Below are positions 7,710-15,926 of a stretch of 28,645 bases of DNA, one piece after another. Where the stretch lies: the NCBI GenBank assembly GCA_029946045.1, contig JAQSDS010000333.1, positions 1-28,645 of the forward strand, given 5' to 3'. Numbering within the stretch: position 1 is the first letter of the stretch; each line of letters opens with the position of its first letter. The notes below the pieces were generated by a model. The model saw only the letters and a list, made by a program, of their open reading frames with translations. It made no database searches and was not told the DNA's origin. This DNA is from Rhodoferax sp. Lineage in GTDB: Bacteria; Pseudomonadota; Gammaproteobacteria; Burkholderiales; Burkholderiaceae_C. The translations under genes and the position numbers were made by a program.

Positions 7710-7748
7710 GAACAGAATTGTCGCCGAGCCTTGCCTGACAATAGCCGC
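7710..7748. promoter_or_regulatory. Divergent 39-bp control region with symmetric -10-like boxes
   Basis: The entire space between the start codons of the NodI-like gene (minus) and the HlyD-type gene (plus) is 39 bases. It contains ATTGTC at 7717-7722 and GACAAT at 7737-7742, an inverted repeat that places a GACAAT -10-like hexamer six (plus) or seven (minus) bases before each start codon. No Shine-Dalgarno sequence is seen on either side. The boxes match TATAAT at only 4 of 6 positions, so promoter function is tentative. Confidence 0.45.
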
Positions 7749-8993
7749 ATGAGCTTCAAGCGCGCGTATTTATTCTGGATCGTGGCAGTGCTGCTGGCGG
7801 GCGCAGGTGCCGTCGCCTGGATGCAGCGCGGCGCCGCCGTTGAGCTGACGCTGGTGTCGCAGGGGCCGATGCTGCAGTCGGTGGTGACCAGCGGGCGCAT
7901 CGCCGGTGTGGCGCGCACCGACGTGATGAGCCAGAGCACCGCACGCATCGAACAGATCCTGGTGCAAGAAGGCGATGCAGTGCAGGCCGGGCAGGTGCTG
8001 GTGCGCCTGCGCGACGACGAAGCCAGCGCCAATTTACAAGCGGCGCAGGCGGCAGTGGCCGAAGCCGAGGCGCGCTTGCGCCAGCTGGGTTCGGTCCAGT
8101 TGCCGGTCAGCGAGCAACAGCTCGCTCAGGCACGCGCTGCCGCCGTGCAAGCCGAGCAAGAGTTGGTGCGCGCGCAAGACCTGCTCAAACAGGGTTTTAT
8201 TTCGCAAGCGCGCCTGGACGACGCCTTGCGCCTAGCCCAAACCGCGCGCGCCGCGGTGCTGGCCGCCAGCGCCCAGACCCAGAGCAACCAGACCCATGGT
8301 GCCGAAGCGGCCGCCACCCGGGCACGACTGGCGCAAGCACGGGCCGGAGCCGCAGCGGCGGCCACGCGGCTGGACAACTTGAGTCTGCGCGCACCCGTGG
8401 CGGCCACCGTGATCAGCCGCAACGCCGAGCCGGGCGACACGGCACAGCCCGGGCACGTGTTGCTGACGCTGGTCAGCGGTACCGAGACCCGCATTGAGAC
8501 CAGCGTCGATGAAAAAAACCTCAAGGTCATCCGCCTGGGTCAAGTGGCCCGCGCCAGCGCCGACGCTTACCCGGACCAGCCGTTTGCCGCTAGCCTGAGC
8601 ACCATTGCCCCGGCCGTCGATGCGCAGCGCGGCACGGTCGACCTGAAGCTGCGGGTCACGGAGCCACCGGCCTTTTTGCGCCCCGACATGACCGTAAGCG
8701 TGGAGATCATCACGGCTCAGGCACCCGACGCCCTGCGGCTAAGCACCGACGCGCTGCGCCGCGACCCAACTGGCAAAACGTTTGTGCTGCTGGCGCGTGA
8801 TGGCAAAGCGATACGCGCCGAGGTCACGCTGGGCCTGCAAGGCATTGGCACGACGCAAATACTGACAGGCCTGGCCAACGGCGACACGGTGATCTTGCCC
8901 ACGACCAGCGCCGCAGCAGGCGACCGGGTGCGGCCCAAAAGCGAACCCGTGGCGCGCGGCAACGCTCAGCCCATTCCCGGGCTGACCCAGTAA
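7749..8993 (+). CDS. HlyD-family periplasmic adaptor (membrane fusion protein) of an ABC exporter
   Basis: 414 residues from the ATG at 7749 (MSFKRAYLFWIVAVLLAGAG), which puts the membrane anchor right at the N-terminus; the frame extends 22 codons upstream to 7683, but that would start inside the divergent NodI-like gene. Order of parts: N-terminal helix, lipoyl half-motif (VQEGDAVQAGQVLVRLRDDEA), a long alanine-rich coiled-coil hairpin (about residues 95-210), second lipoyl half (LRAPVAATVISRNAEPGDTAQPG) and a beta-barrel/membrane-proximal region. This is the MacA/DevB architecture. With the permease and ATPase downstream it forms a tripartite efflux system that would also need an outer-membrane TolC-like channel, which is not encoded here. 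Confidence 0.9.
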   Translation: MSFKRAYLFWIVAVLLAGAGAVAWMQRGAAVELTLVSQGPMLQSVVTSGRIAGVARTDVMSQSTARIEQILVQEGDAVQAGQVLVRLRDDEASANLQAAQAAVAEAEARLRQLGSVQLPVSEQQLAQARAAAVQAEQELVRAQDLLKQGFISQARLDDALRLAQTARAAVLAASAQTQSNQTHGAEAAATRARLAQARAGAAAAATRLDNLSLRAPVAATVISRNAEPGDTAQPGHVLLTLVSGTETRIETSVDEKNLKVIRLGQVARASADAYPDQPFAASLSTIAPAVDAQRGTVDLKLRVTEPPAFLRPDMTVSVEIITAQAPDALRLSTDALRRDPTGKTFVLLARDGKAIRAEVTLGLQGIGTTQILTGLANGDTVILPTTSAAAGDRVRPKSEPVARGNAQPIPGLTQ

Positions 8994-9001
8994 GGCGCGG
9001 C

Positions 9002-10219
9002 ATGTTGCGCCTGCCTTTTGCCCTCATGGTGTGCCTGCGCTACCTGCGCGAGGGCCGTATGCAAACTGTGTTGATCCTGGCGGGCGTCACCGGCGGCGTG
9101 GCCGTGATCATCTTTTTGACCACCCTGATCAGCCAACTGCAAGCCTCCATCATCGACAAAACACTGGGCAGCCAGGCCCATATCGTGCTCAAGGCGGCGC
9201 AAGCGGTCAACCGCACCACGCTGCCACCAGACCAAACGGCCGCCATCATCCAGCCGCGTGCGCAACGCCTGCGCTCCATCGACCAATGGTCGGCAGTGGC
9301 GCAACTGGCCGCGCAGACGCCCGGGGTGCTGGCGGTGTCGCCCATGCTCTCGGGCGCCGGCTTTGCCACCCGCGCCGATGCCAACCAGCCCATTGCCATG
9401 ATGGGCGTGGACGCGCAAGCCTACCAGCGCATTGTGCGCATGGACAAGTACCTGCAAGCGGGACGTTTTGATGTCAGCGGCGCCAACGCTGTCATCGGCA
9501 TGGAACTGGCCAAGGAATTGGGCGTGACGGTAGGCGACAAGGTCCGGCTGGTGACCATGGACGGGCGCAACGATTTGTTCAGCATTGCCGGTATTTTCGA
9601 CATGGGCAACCGCGATCTGAACCGGCGCTGGGTGTTTATCAGCGTCAAGGTAGCGCAAACCTTGCTCGACCTGCCCGGCGGCATCACGCAGATTGACCTG
9701 CGCGTGGCCGACCTGTTCGCAGCCGAGGCCATCGCCCGGCCCTTGCAAGCGCAAACCGGCTTGCAAGTGGAGAGCTGGATGCAAACCAACGCGCAACTGC
9801 TCTCGGCCCTGAACAGCCAGAGCATCTCCAACAACCTGATCCGCACCTTTGTGACCGTGATTGTGGCGGTGGGTATTGCCAGCGTGCTGGTGGTGTCGGT
9901 GGTGCAAAAACAGAAAGAAATAGGCATCTTGCGCGCCATGGGCGCCAGCCCGCAGCGCATCATGGCGGTGTTTTTGCTGCAAGGCAGTTTTTATGGTCTG
10001 GCGGGCTCGGTGTTGGGCTCGGCACTGGCGCTGGGCCTGGTACAGTTTTTTGCGCGCATCACGCGCAATGCCGACGGCTCAGCGCTGGTGAGCCCAAACC
10101 TCGACCCCATGGTGGTGATCAGCGCCTGCGCCCTGGCGCTGGTGGTGGGCCTGCTGGCCGCCAGCCTGCCGGCACGCCGCGCCGCCAGTTTGGACCCGGT
10201 GCAGGCCATCCGCGTCTAA
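9002..10219 (+). CDS. FtsX/MacB-type ABC exporter permease
   Basis: 405 residues. An N-terminal helix (LILAGVTGGVAVIIFLTTLI) is followed by a large periplasmic MacB-like core domain (about residues 50-270) and three C-terminal helices of the FtsX domain, including TVIVAVGIASVLVVSVVQKQKEIGILRAMGAS and a final ASLPARRAASLDPVQAIRV tail typical of the family. It starts 8 bases after the adaptor stop and the ATPase follows 13 bases later, so the three genes form one operon. The order adaptor-permease-ATPase is that of devBCA, and split MacB-like systems share it. The substrate is not readable from sequence. Confidence 0.9.
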   Translation: MLRLPFALMVCLRYLREGRMQTVLILAGVTGGVAVIIFLTTLISQLQASIIDKTLGSQAHIVLKAAQAVNRTTLPPDQTAAIIQPRAQRLRSIDQWSAVAQLAAQTPGVLAVSPMLSGAGFATRADANQPIAMMGVDAQAYQRIVRMDKYLQAGRFDVSGANAVIGMELAKELGVTVGDKVRLVTMDGRNDLFSIAGIFDMGNRDLNRRWVFISVKVAQTLLDLPGGITQIDLRVADLFAAEAIARPLQAQTGLQVESWMQTNAQLLSALNSQSISNNLIRTFVTVIVAVGIASVLVVSVVQKQKEIGILRAMGASPQRIMAVFLLQGSFYGLAGSVLGSALALGLVQFFARITRNADGSALVSPNLDPMVVISACALALVVGLLAASLPARRAASLDPVQAIRV

Positions 10220-10232
10220 AACGGCCAGCACC

Positions 10233-10919
10233 ATGGGCAACATCGTCGAACTCAAGCAAGTGCGCAAAAGCTACGGCGAGGGTACGCCGGTAGTCACCGA
10301 AGTGTTGCACGGCATTGATCTGGCCATTGCCGAGGGCGAGTTTGCCGCGCTGACCGGGCCGTCGGGCTCAGGCAAAAGCACGCTGCTCAACATCATCGGC
10401 CTGCTCGAGCACGCCAGTGCTGGCCAGTTGTTGATCAACGGTCAGGACACCGCGCAACTGGGTGACGCCGCCATCACCGCGCTACGCGGCCGCAGCATTG
10501 GCTTCATTTTTCAGTTCCACCACCTGCTGCCGGGGTTTAGCGCTCTGGAGAACGTGATGATGCCAGCCATCATCGACGACGGTTGGCCCAGCACCCAAGC
10601 GCACGACAAGGCCATGCAGCTGCTGACGCAGGTCGGACTCAAGGACGCGGCGCACAAGCGGCCGTCGCAACTCTCGGGCGGCATGCAGCAGCGCGTGGCC
10701 ATTGCCCGCGCACTGTCCTTGTCGCCGCGCCTGATCCTGGCCGACGAACCCACGGGCAACCTCGACAGCCACAGCGCCAACGACATTTTTGAGCTGCTGC
10801 AAAGCATCAACCAGGAAAGGCAGTCGGCCTGCCTGATCGTGACCCACGATGCCGGTCTGGCGGCGCGCTGCCAGCGTCAGATCCAGATGGTGGACGGGCA
10901 GTTGCTGACCCCATCCTGA
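10233..10919 (+). CDS. ABC exporter ATPase, MacB/LolD/DevA type
   Basis: 228 residues with Walker A GPSGSGKS (42-49), Q-loop [11 protein letters not shown] (90-100), signature LSGGMQQR (147-154), Walker [14 protein letters not shown] (167-179) and the switch histidine in LIVTHD. This is the MacB/LolD subclass that works by mechanotransmission with FtsX-type permeases, matching the upstream gene. It is the last gene of the exporter operon; a hairpin with a short T run lies 74 bases downstream. Confidence 0.93.
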   Translation: MGNIVELKQVRKSYGEGTPVVTEVLHGIDLAIAEGEFAALTGPSGSGKSTLLNIIGLLEHASAGQLLINGQDTAQLGDAAITALRGRSIGFIFQFHHLLPGFSALENVMMPAIIDDGWPSTQAHDKAMQLLTQVGLKDAAHKRPSQLSGGMQQRVAIARALSLSPRLILADEPTGNLDSHSANDIFELLQSINQERQSACLIVTHDAGLAARCQRQIQMVDGQLLTPS

Positions 10920-10992
10920 GGTTGACACGGCAAAAGCCCGCACGAGTTTGACGAATCCGTGAGCTCGTGGCAACAGTTGATCAGAGGCATTT

Positions 10993-11033
10993 ACCTGCAA
11001 TCTGAAGAAATGATTTTCAAATTGCAGGTTTTT
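10993..11033 (+). terminator. Perfect inverted repeat with T run: terminator or operator before the AAA/DUF4143 gene
   Basis: ACCTGCAAT (10993-11001) pairs perfectly with ATTGCAGGT (11021-11029). An inner TGAA/TTCA extension leaves a 9-base loop, and TTTTT ends the element. It can terminate the exporter operon, but it ends only 14 bases before the next ATG, so it may also regulate that gene. A weaker GC hairpin (CACGAG/CTCGTG, 10941-10969) precedes it. Confidence 0.65.
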
Positions 11034-11047
11034 GGTACCATCAAGAT

Positions 11048-12238
11048 ATGATTCAACGCAACATTGCACCGGTACTGCAACACCTGGCCAGCCAGTACCC
11101 GGTGATTACACTCACTGGCCCCCGTCAGAGCGGCAAGACAACATTGGCCCGGAGTCTGTTTGCCGACAAGCCCTACGTAACATTGGAAGACCCTGATGTG
11201 CGCCGCTTCGCAACTGACGACCCGCGCGGTTTTTTGGCGGGCTACCCGCAGGGCGCCATTTTTGATGAAATACAGCGCGCGCCCGAGCTGACGTCTTATT
11301 TGCAGGGGATGGTCGACACCAATCCGCAACCGGGCCGCTTTATTCTCACGGGCAGCCATCAATTTGAGCTGATGACACAAGTCTCACAATCGTTGGCCGG
11401 TCGGACGGCGGTGTTGCGCCTGCTGCCATTCACCGTGGCCGAGGTGCACCGCATCAGGGGCACAGTGGCAACGCCTGGTCTGGCGCAAACCCTTCTCACG
11501 GGTTTCTACCCCCGCATTCACGACAAGGGCCTGAACCCGTCACAGGCCCTGGCCGACTACTTTGCCACCTATGTCGAGCGCGATTTGCGCCAGCTTGCCG
11601 CCGTTCAGGATTTGCAGCGCTTTGAGCGTTTTGTGCGCTTGTGCGCCGGACGCACCGGGCAATTGCTCAATCTCAACAGCCTGGGCAATGATGCCGGCGT
11701 GTCGCATGTCACCGCCAGAACCTGGATCGACCTGCTGCAAACCAGCTACATCGTGCACTTGCTGCCGCCCTGGTTTACCAACACCGGTAAGCGCCTGATC
11801 AAGGCGCCCAAACTGTATTTTTACGATGTCGGCCTGGCTTGCTGGTTGCTGGGCTTGCGCAGCGCAGAACAAGTGGCGCGCGACCCGCTCTGGGGCAGTC
11901 TGTTTGAGAATTTTGTCATCATGGAGGCCATGAAAGACCGCTTGAACGCAGGAGAAAGCGCCGAGATGTATTTCTACCGTGACTCCGAAGGCAACGAGGT
12001 CGATTTGCTGCTGCCCGTCGGCGGCAAGATGCACGCCATCGAAATCAAGGCCGGCGCCACCATCAACCCTGATTACTTCAAAGGACTCAAAACCTTTGCC
12101 GCCCATCATCCAGAAGCTGTCGCTGGCGGTGGGGTTATCTACGGCGGCGCGCAAGACCAAAGTCGCAGTGACTGGCCGGTCCATTCCTGGCTGACCTTGC
12201 AGACCAAACCAGCGACCGAGACCACACTGGCTGGATAA
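11048..12238 (+). CDS. AAA-family ATPase with DUF4143 domain
   Basis: 396 residues. The N-terminal AAA_14 ATPase shows Walker A GPRQSGKT (24-31), a Walker B-like IFDEIQ (71-76) and the sensor-like [10 protein letters not shown] (100-109). The C-terminal DUF4143 region carries [30 protein letters not shown] and, near the end, a PD-(D/E)xK-like [20 protein letters not shown] segment. Members of this widespread family are often stand-alone, horizontally mobile genes; their biochemical role is not settled. No Shine-Dalgarno sequence is seen. A TACCAT hexamer ends six bases before the ATG. It is not obviously linked to either neighbour. Confidence 0.9.
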   Translation: MIQRNIAPVLQHLASQYPVITLTGPRQSGKTTLARSLFADKPYVTLEDPDVRRFATDDPRGFLAGYPQGAIFDEIQRAPELTSYLQGMVDTNPQPGRFILTGSHQFELMTQVSQSLAGRTAVLRLLPFTVAEVHRIRGTVATPGLAQTLLTGFYPRIHDKGLNPSQALADYFATYVERDLRQLAAVQDLQRFERFVRLCAGRTGQLLNLNSLGNDAGVSHVTARTWIDLLQTSYIVHLLPPWFTNTGKRLIKAPKLYFYDVGLACWLLGLRSAEQVARDPLWGSLFENFVIMEAMKDRLNAGESAEMYFYRDSEGNEVDLLLPVGGKMHAIEIKAGATINPDYFKGLKTFAAHHPEAVAGGGVIYGGAQDQSRSDWPVHSWLTLQTKPATETTLAG

Positions 12239-12291
12239 AATCAATCTCATCCCTTCATCCTCTTCACAGGACGCCCATTCGCGCAAACCTC

Positions 12292-13533
12292 ATGACCACC
12301 ATCGGCACCCCCCTGTCCCCCAAGGCCACACGCGTCATGCTGCTCGGCAGCGGCGAACTGGGCAAGGAAGTCATCATTGCGCTGCAGCGCCTGGGCGTGG
12401 AAACCATCGCTGTGGACCGTTATGACAACGCCCCAGGCCAGCAAGTGGCGCACCACGCGCGCACCGTGGTGATGAGCGACCCAGCCTTGCTGCGGGAACT
12501 GATCGAAGAAGAAAAGCCCGACCTGGTGGTGCCCGAAATTGAGGCCATCGCCACCCCCATGCTCGAAGTACTGGAAGCCACCGGTTTGGTGCGCGTGATC
12601 CCAACCGCCCGCGCCGCGCGCCTGACCATGGACCGCGAAGGCATTCGCCGCCTGGCCGCCGAGACCCTGGGCCTGCCGACCAGTCCCTACCAGTTTTGCG
12701 ACTCGCTGGCCGAGTTGCAGGCCGCCATCGACGGCGTGGCTGGCAAGCCAGGTATTGCTTACCCGTGCATCGTCAAACCGGTGATGAGCTCCAGCGGCAA
12801 GGGCCAAAGCAAGCTCAACGGCCCGGCCGATGTGCAGGCCGCCTGGGACCACGCCATGGCGGGGGGGCGCGTCAGCCACGGCCGCGTGATTGTGGAAGGC
12901 TTTATTGACTTCGACTACGAGATCACCCTGCTCACGGTGCGAGCCAAAAGTGCTGGCGGCCAGATTGAAACCCATTTTTGCGAGCCTGTCGGCCATGTGC
13001 AGGTGAACGGCGACTATGTGGAAAGCTGGCAACCGCACCCGATGCACCCGGCGGCGCTGGCCAAAGCACAGCAGATTGCCAAAACCGTCACCGACGACCT
13101 TGGCATTGAGCTCGATGGTCAGGCTTCGGGCCTGGGGCTTTTTGGTGTTGAGCTGTTCGTCAAGGGCGAGCAGGTCTGGTTCAGCGAAGTGTCACCGCGA
13201 CCCCACGACACCGGGCTGGTCACGCTCACCACCCAATGGCAAAGCGAGTTCGAGCTGCATGCCCGCGCCATACTGGGCTTGCCAGTGAACACCGCGCTGC
13301 GCAACCCCGGTGCCAGTGCCGTCATTTATGGGGGCGTCGACGCCGCGGGCGTGGTCTTTGACGGAGTCGACGACGCGCTGCGCGTGCCCGGCACCGACAT
13401 CCGCCTGTTTGGCAAACCCGAGAGCTTCGTCAAACGCCGCATGGGCGTGGTGCTGGCGGCGCACGCCGACATCGAACAAGCGCGGGTGAATGCCAAATTG
13501 GCGGCGTCCAAGGTGCGGCCGCGGGCGAGCTAA
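12292..13533 (+). CDS. purT: Formate-dependent phosphoribosylglycinamide formyltransferase PurT
   Basis: 413 residues of the ATP-grasp family, starting [26 protein letters not shown]. The GSGELGKE Rossmann-like start, the PEIEAIAT segment, the [13 protein letters not shown] phosphate-binding loop and [11 protein letters not shown] near the end are PurT landmarks. The enzyme makes formyl-GAR from GAR, formate and ATP in de novo purine synthesis, in the cytoplasm, as an alternative to folate-dependent PurN. The leader (12239-12291) holds no clear operator or PurR-like palindrome that I can identify. Downstream are REP-type repeats rather than a standard terminator. Confidence 0.95.
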   Translation: MTTIGTPLSPKATRVMLLGSGELGKEVIIALQRLGVETIAVDRYDNAPGQQVAHHARTVVMSDPALLRELIEEEKPDLVVPEIEAIATPMLEVLEATGLVRVIPTARAARLTMDREGIRRLAAETLGLPTSPYQFCDSLAELQAAIDGVAGKPGIAYPCIVKPVMSSSGKGQSKLNGPADVQAAWDHAMAGGRVSHGRVIVEGFIDFDYEITLLTVRAKSAGGQIETHFCEPVGHVQVNGDYVESWQPHPMHPAALAKAQQIAKTVTDDLGIELDGQASGLGLFGVELFVKGEQVWFSEVSPRPHDTGLVTLTTQWQSEFELHARAILGLPVNTALRNPGASAVIYGGVDAAGVVFDGVDDALRVPGTDIRLFGKPESFVKRRMGVVLAAHADIEQARVNAKLAASKVRPRAS

Positions 13534-13546
13534 GCGCATTGATAAG

Positions 13547-13687
13547 CGGCGCCCTGTGGGAGCATTGCCCTGTGGGAGCGGCACCCTGTGGGAGCATTGC
13601 CCTGTGGGAGCGGCGCCCTCGCCGCGAATGTCCCCGTCCCCAAAACAGCCTTCGGCCCGAGGGCGGGCCTCCCACAAAGGCAGGGCC
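13547..13687 (+). repeat. Composite REP element, copy 1 (16-bp tandem units, REP hairpin, 26-bp arm)
   Basis: Four 16-bp units ending in CCCTGTGGGAG run from 13547 to 13610, alternating CGGC and CATT beginnings so that a 32-bp unit is repeated twice with one mismatch. They lead into the hairpin GCGGCG-ccct-CGCCGC (13610-13625), the GTGGGAGCGGC...GCCGCGA type of REP known from Pseudomonas and related bacteria. A 26-base arm (13662-13687) carries the inverse motif CTCCCACAA. An inverted copy of the whole architecture lies at 20738-20905. The element fills the space after purT. Confidence 0.85.
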
Positions 13688-13704
13688 TCCGCTGCATCTA
13701 ATCA

Positions 13705-13775
13705 GTTGGGGTCAAAGCACGTCTTTCTCATTTGTTGGGGTCAGAGCACGTTTGCTTCGCAAAGTGGTCTGACCC
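13705..13775. repeat. Second repeat family: duplicated GTTGGGGTCARAGCACGT and a long palindrome
   Basis: GTTGGGGTCAAAGCACGT (13705-13722) recurs with one change at 13734-13751, 29 bases later. The second copy opens a palindrome, GGGTCAGAGCACGTTTGC (13738-13755) against GCAAAGTGGTCTGACCC (13759-13775), with a 3-base loop. It resembles the palindromes spread by REP-associated transposases (RAYT), though no transposase lies in this window. It overlaps the 3' end of the Hen1-like gene. Confidence 0.75.
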
Positions 13776-14373
13776 GCAAGGTTTCAAAACTCGCCATCTG
13801 GGTCGAGCTGCCCCGCATCGGGTCGGGCGGGCCCAGGTCGGAAAAGCGCACGCTGTAAGCATGGCGCTGCGCCACCCCGCAAGCCCAATGCTGGAACTGG
13901 GCTCGCGTCCACTCAAAGTGGTGGCCGGCATGGCGTTTGCGCCCGGCGGCCATACCGTGCAGCACGTTGTATTCCTGGTTCGGCGTGGTCACCAACACCA
14001 GGCGCGGGTGCATGCCGGCAAACACGGCGCGCTCGACCCGGGGCAGGTGACCGAGCGCAATGTGCTCGATGGTCTCCAGCATCACGGCGGCATCGAAGCC
14101 CTTTAACTCGGTGTCGACCTCTTCAAAAGAACCCAGCCGCACGGCCAGTCGCCGGTCAGGCTGCAGCCAGTTCAGGCCCAGGGCAGCGCGCGCATCGGCC
14201 AGCGCGCGTTGGTCGATGTCGATGCCCAGCAGACGCACAAACTGCGGGTGTTCGCGCAGGCGCAGCAGCAACTCACCCGGCCCACAGCCCAGGTCAAGCA
14301 CGCTGGTCGCGCCGCTTTCCAGCAGCGTGCGCACCACCGCATCGAGGCGTTCAATGTGAAGCAGGGTCGACAT
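13741..14373 (-). CDS. Stand-alone Hen1-like RNA 3'-terminal ribose 2'-O-methyltransferase domain
   Basis: 210 residues, a Rossmann SAM-dependent methyltransferase. SAM motif I is LDLGCGPGE (26-34) and the acidic end of beta-2 is IDIDQRA (51-57). The Hen1-specific metal site is E100-x-x-E103-H104 in ETIEH, with H151/H152 in HHFEWTR; TTPNQEYN (129-136) and the TQMASF end (191-196) also match bacterial Hen1. Typical bacterial Hen1 has an extra N-terminal domain of about 250 residues and a Pnkp repair partner; both are absent here. It follows amn by 12 bases and is probably co-transcribed with it. Residues 200-210 and the stop are encoded inside the repeat palindrome, so the tail is likely acquired. 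Substrate is not proven; RNA 3'-end methylation is inferred from the metal-site motif. Confidence 0.8.
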   Translation of the reverse strand: MSTLLHIERLDAVVRTLLESGATSVLDLGCGPGELLLRLREHPQFVRLLGIDIDQRALADARAALGLNWLQPDRRLAVRLGSFEEVDTELKGFDAAVMLETIEHIALGHLPRVERAVFAGMHPRLVLVTTPNQEYNVLHGMAAGRKRHAGHHFEWTRAQFQHWACGVAQRHAYSVRFSDLGPPDPMRGSSTQMASFETLRVRPLCEANVL

Positions 14374-14385
14374 CGTTGACTGCTT

Positions 14386-15831
14386 TTACTGAAAGGCCAC
14401 CTCGGCAAAGCTGCGTAATTTGCGGCTATGAAGCTGGTCGATGCCTTGCTCGCGCAGCAACTCCAGCGCACGCATGCCAATGCGCAAATGCTGGTCCACG
14501 CGCTCGCGGTAAAAGTGGTTGGCCATGCCGGGCAGTTTGATTTCACCGTGCAGCGGCTTGTCGCTGACGCACAACAGGGTGCCGTAAGGCACGCGAAACC
14601 TGAAACCGTTGGCAGCGATGGTGGCGCTTTCCATGTCGAGCGCCACGGCGCGGCTCTGGCTGAAACGACGCTGCGGGCCATTGTCGGGCAGCAGTTCCCA
14701 GTTGCGGTTGTCGGTGCTGGCCACGGTGCCGGTGCGCATGATGCGCTTGAGTTCCGGCCCCTTGAGCTGGGTCACCTCGGACACGGCAGACGCCAGCGCC
14801 ACCTGGATTTCGGCCAGCGCCGGTATCGGCACCCACAGCGGCAGCTCTTCGTCAAGCACATGGTCTTCGCGCACATAGCCGTGGGCCAGCACGTAGTCGC
14901 CCAATTGTTGGCTGCTGCGCAGGCCGGCACAGTGGCCCAGCATGATCCAGGCGTGCGGACGCAGCACGGCAATGTGGTCGGTGATGGTCTTGGCATTGGC
15001 CGGACCGACCCCGATGTTGACCATGCTGATGCCGCTGCCGTCAGCGCGCACCAGGTGGTAGGCGGGCATTTGCGGCAGGCGCGGCGGCGGCGTGCCATGG
15101 CCCGGCTCGACAAAAGCCACGTAGTCGCTGGCAGGGTCCTGCATGGCCGCATGGCCCAGGGCGATGAATTCGTCGATGTAAAACTGGTAATTGGTGAACA
15201 GCACAAAATTCTGAAAATGCTCAGGGCCGGTACCGGTGTAGTGGCGCAGGCGCTGCAACGAATAGTCCACCCGGGGCGCCGTAAACAAGGCCAAAGGCAG
15301 TGGCTCGCCAGCGCGCGACTCATGGGTGCCGTTGGCAATGCCGTCGTCCATGGCGGCCAGGTCAGGCAGGTCAAACACATCACGCATCAGCTGGCGCCGT
15401 TGCTGGCTCAGGCTGCCTTCCACATGGCCGTCCTCAGCAAAGGAAAAATGCACCGGAATCGGCTGGTTGCTGGTACCCACCTCCAATTCAACACCATGGT
15501 TGTCCAGCAGCAGGGTGAACTGCTCCAGGTAGTAGCGGGCATAGAGGTCAGGCCGGGTCAAGGTGGTCTCAAAACGGCCCGGGCCGGCCACGAAACCATA
15601 GCTCAGGCGCGCTGACTGGTTGGACGCCTGTCGCGTCACGGTGTCGGTCTGCACCCGAACAAACGGGTAGCAGGCGCGCACGTGGCCCGGCAAGTCTTCA
15701 CCCGCCACATAGCGCTTCATGGCCTGGCGCAAGTGGTCGATGCTGTTGTCATAAATCAACCGGGCCTGCGCCAGGGCGGCGGCCGGGTCGGTAAAGCGCA
15801 TGGGCGCGATGAAGGCAGGCAGGTAAGACAT
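14386..15831 (-). CDS. amn: AMP nucleosidase
   Basis: 481 residues, close to the 484 of E. coli Amn. It hydrolyses AMP to adenine and ribose 5-phosphate, tuning adenylate pools in the cytoplasm. Recognisable regions are the N-terminal Amn-specific domain (YPFVRVQTDTVTRQ, GPGRFETTLTRPDLYARYYLEQ) and the C-terminal nucleoside-phosphorylase-like domain with SMVNIGVGPANAKTITDH, IMLGHCAGLR and the ALDMESATIAANGFRFRVPYGTLLCVSDKPLHGE substrate segment. The gene heads a probable two-gene operon with the Hen1-like gene. No Shine-Dalgarno sequence is seen, and an AACAAT hexamer ends six bases before the ATG. Confidence 0.95.
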   Translation of the reverse strand: MSYLPAFIAPMRFTDPAAALAQARLIYDNSIDHLRQAMKRYVAGEDLPGHVRACYPFVRVQTDTVTRQASNQSARLSYGFVAGPGRFETTLTRPDLYARYYLEQFTLLLDNHGVELEVGTSNQPIPVHFSFAEDGHVEGSLSQQRRQLMRDVFDLPDLAAMDDGIANGTHESRAGEPLPLALFTAPRVDYSLQRLRHYTGTGPEHFQNFVLFTNYQFYIDEFIALGHAAMQDPASDYVAFVEPGHGTPPPRLPQMPAYHLVRADGSGISMVNIGVGPANAKTITDHIAVLRPHAWIMLGHCAGLRSSQQLGDYVLAHGYVREDHVLDEELPLWVPIPALAEIQVALASAVSEVTQLKGPELKRIMRTGTVASTDNRNWELLPDNGPQRRFSQSRAVALDMESATIAANGFRFRVPYGTLLCVSDKPLHGEIKLPGMANHFYRERVDQHLRIGMRALELLREQGIDQLHSRKLRSFAEVAFQ

Positions 15832-15926
15832 GCGCTGATTGTTCCACGCCTGGGTGACATGGGGGCGGCTGGGCGTTCTTCAAAACTGCCATACTCTGTG
15901 CCCAAGAATCCGACCAGAACCCCGTC

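Noticed and set aside
13547..13610. CRISPR array
   Set aside because: The 16-bp units are directly adjacent with no unique spacers and match REP structure, so it is tandem repeat, not CRISPR.
13490..13858. ORFs running through the repeat region after purT
   Set aside because: Translations of tandem repeats; no ribosome binding sites and no conserved sequence.
14428..15615. 395-codon plus-strand ORF opposite amn
   Set aside because: Antisense of a clear AMP nucleosidase gene; no recognisable domain.
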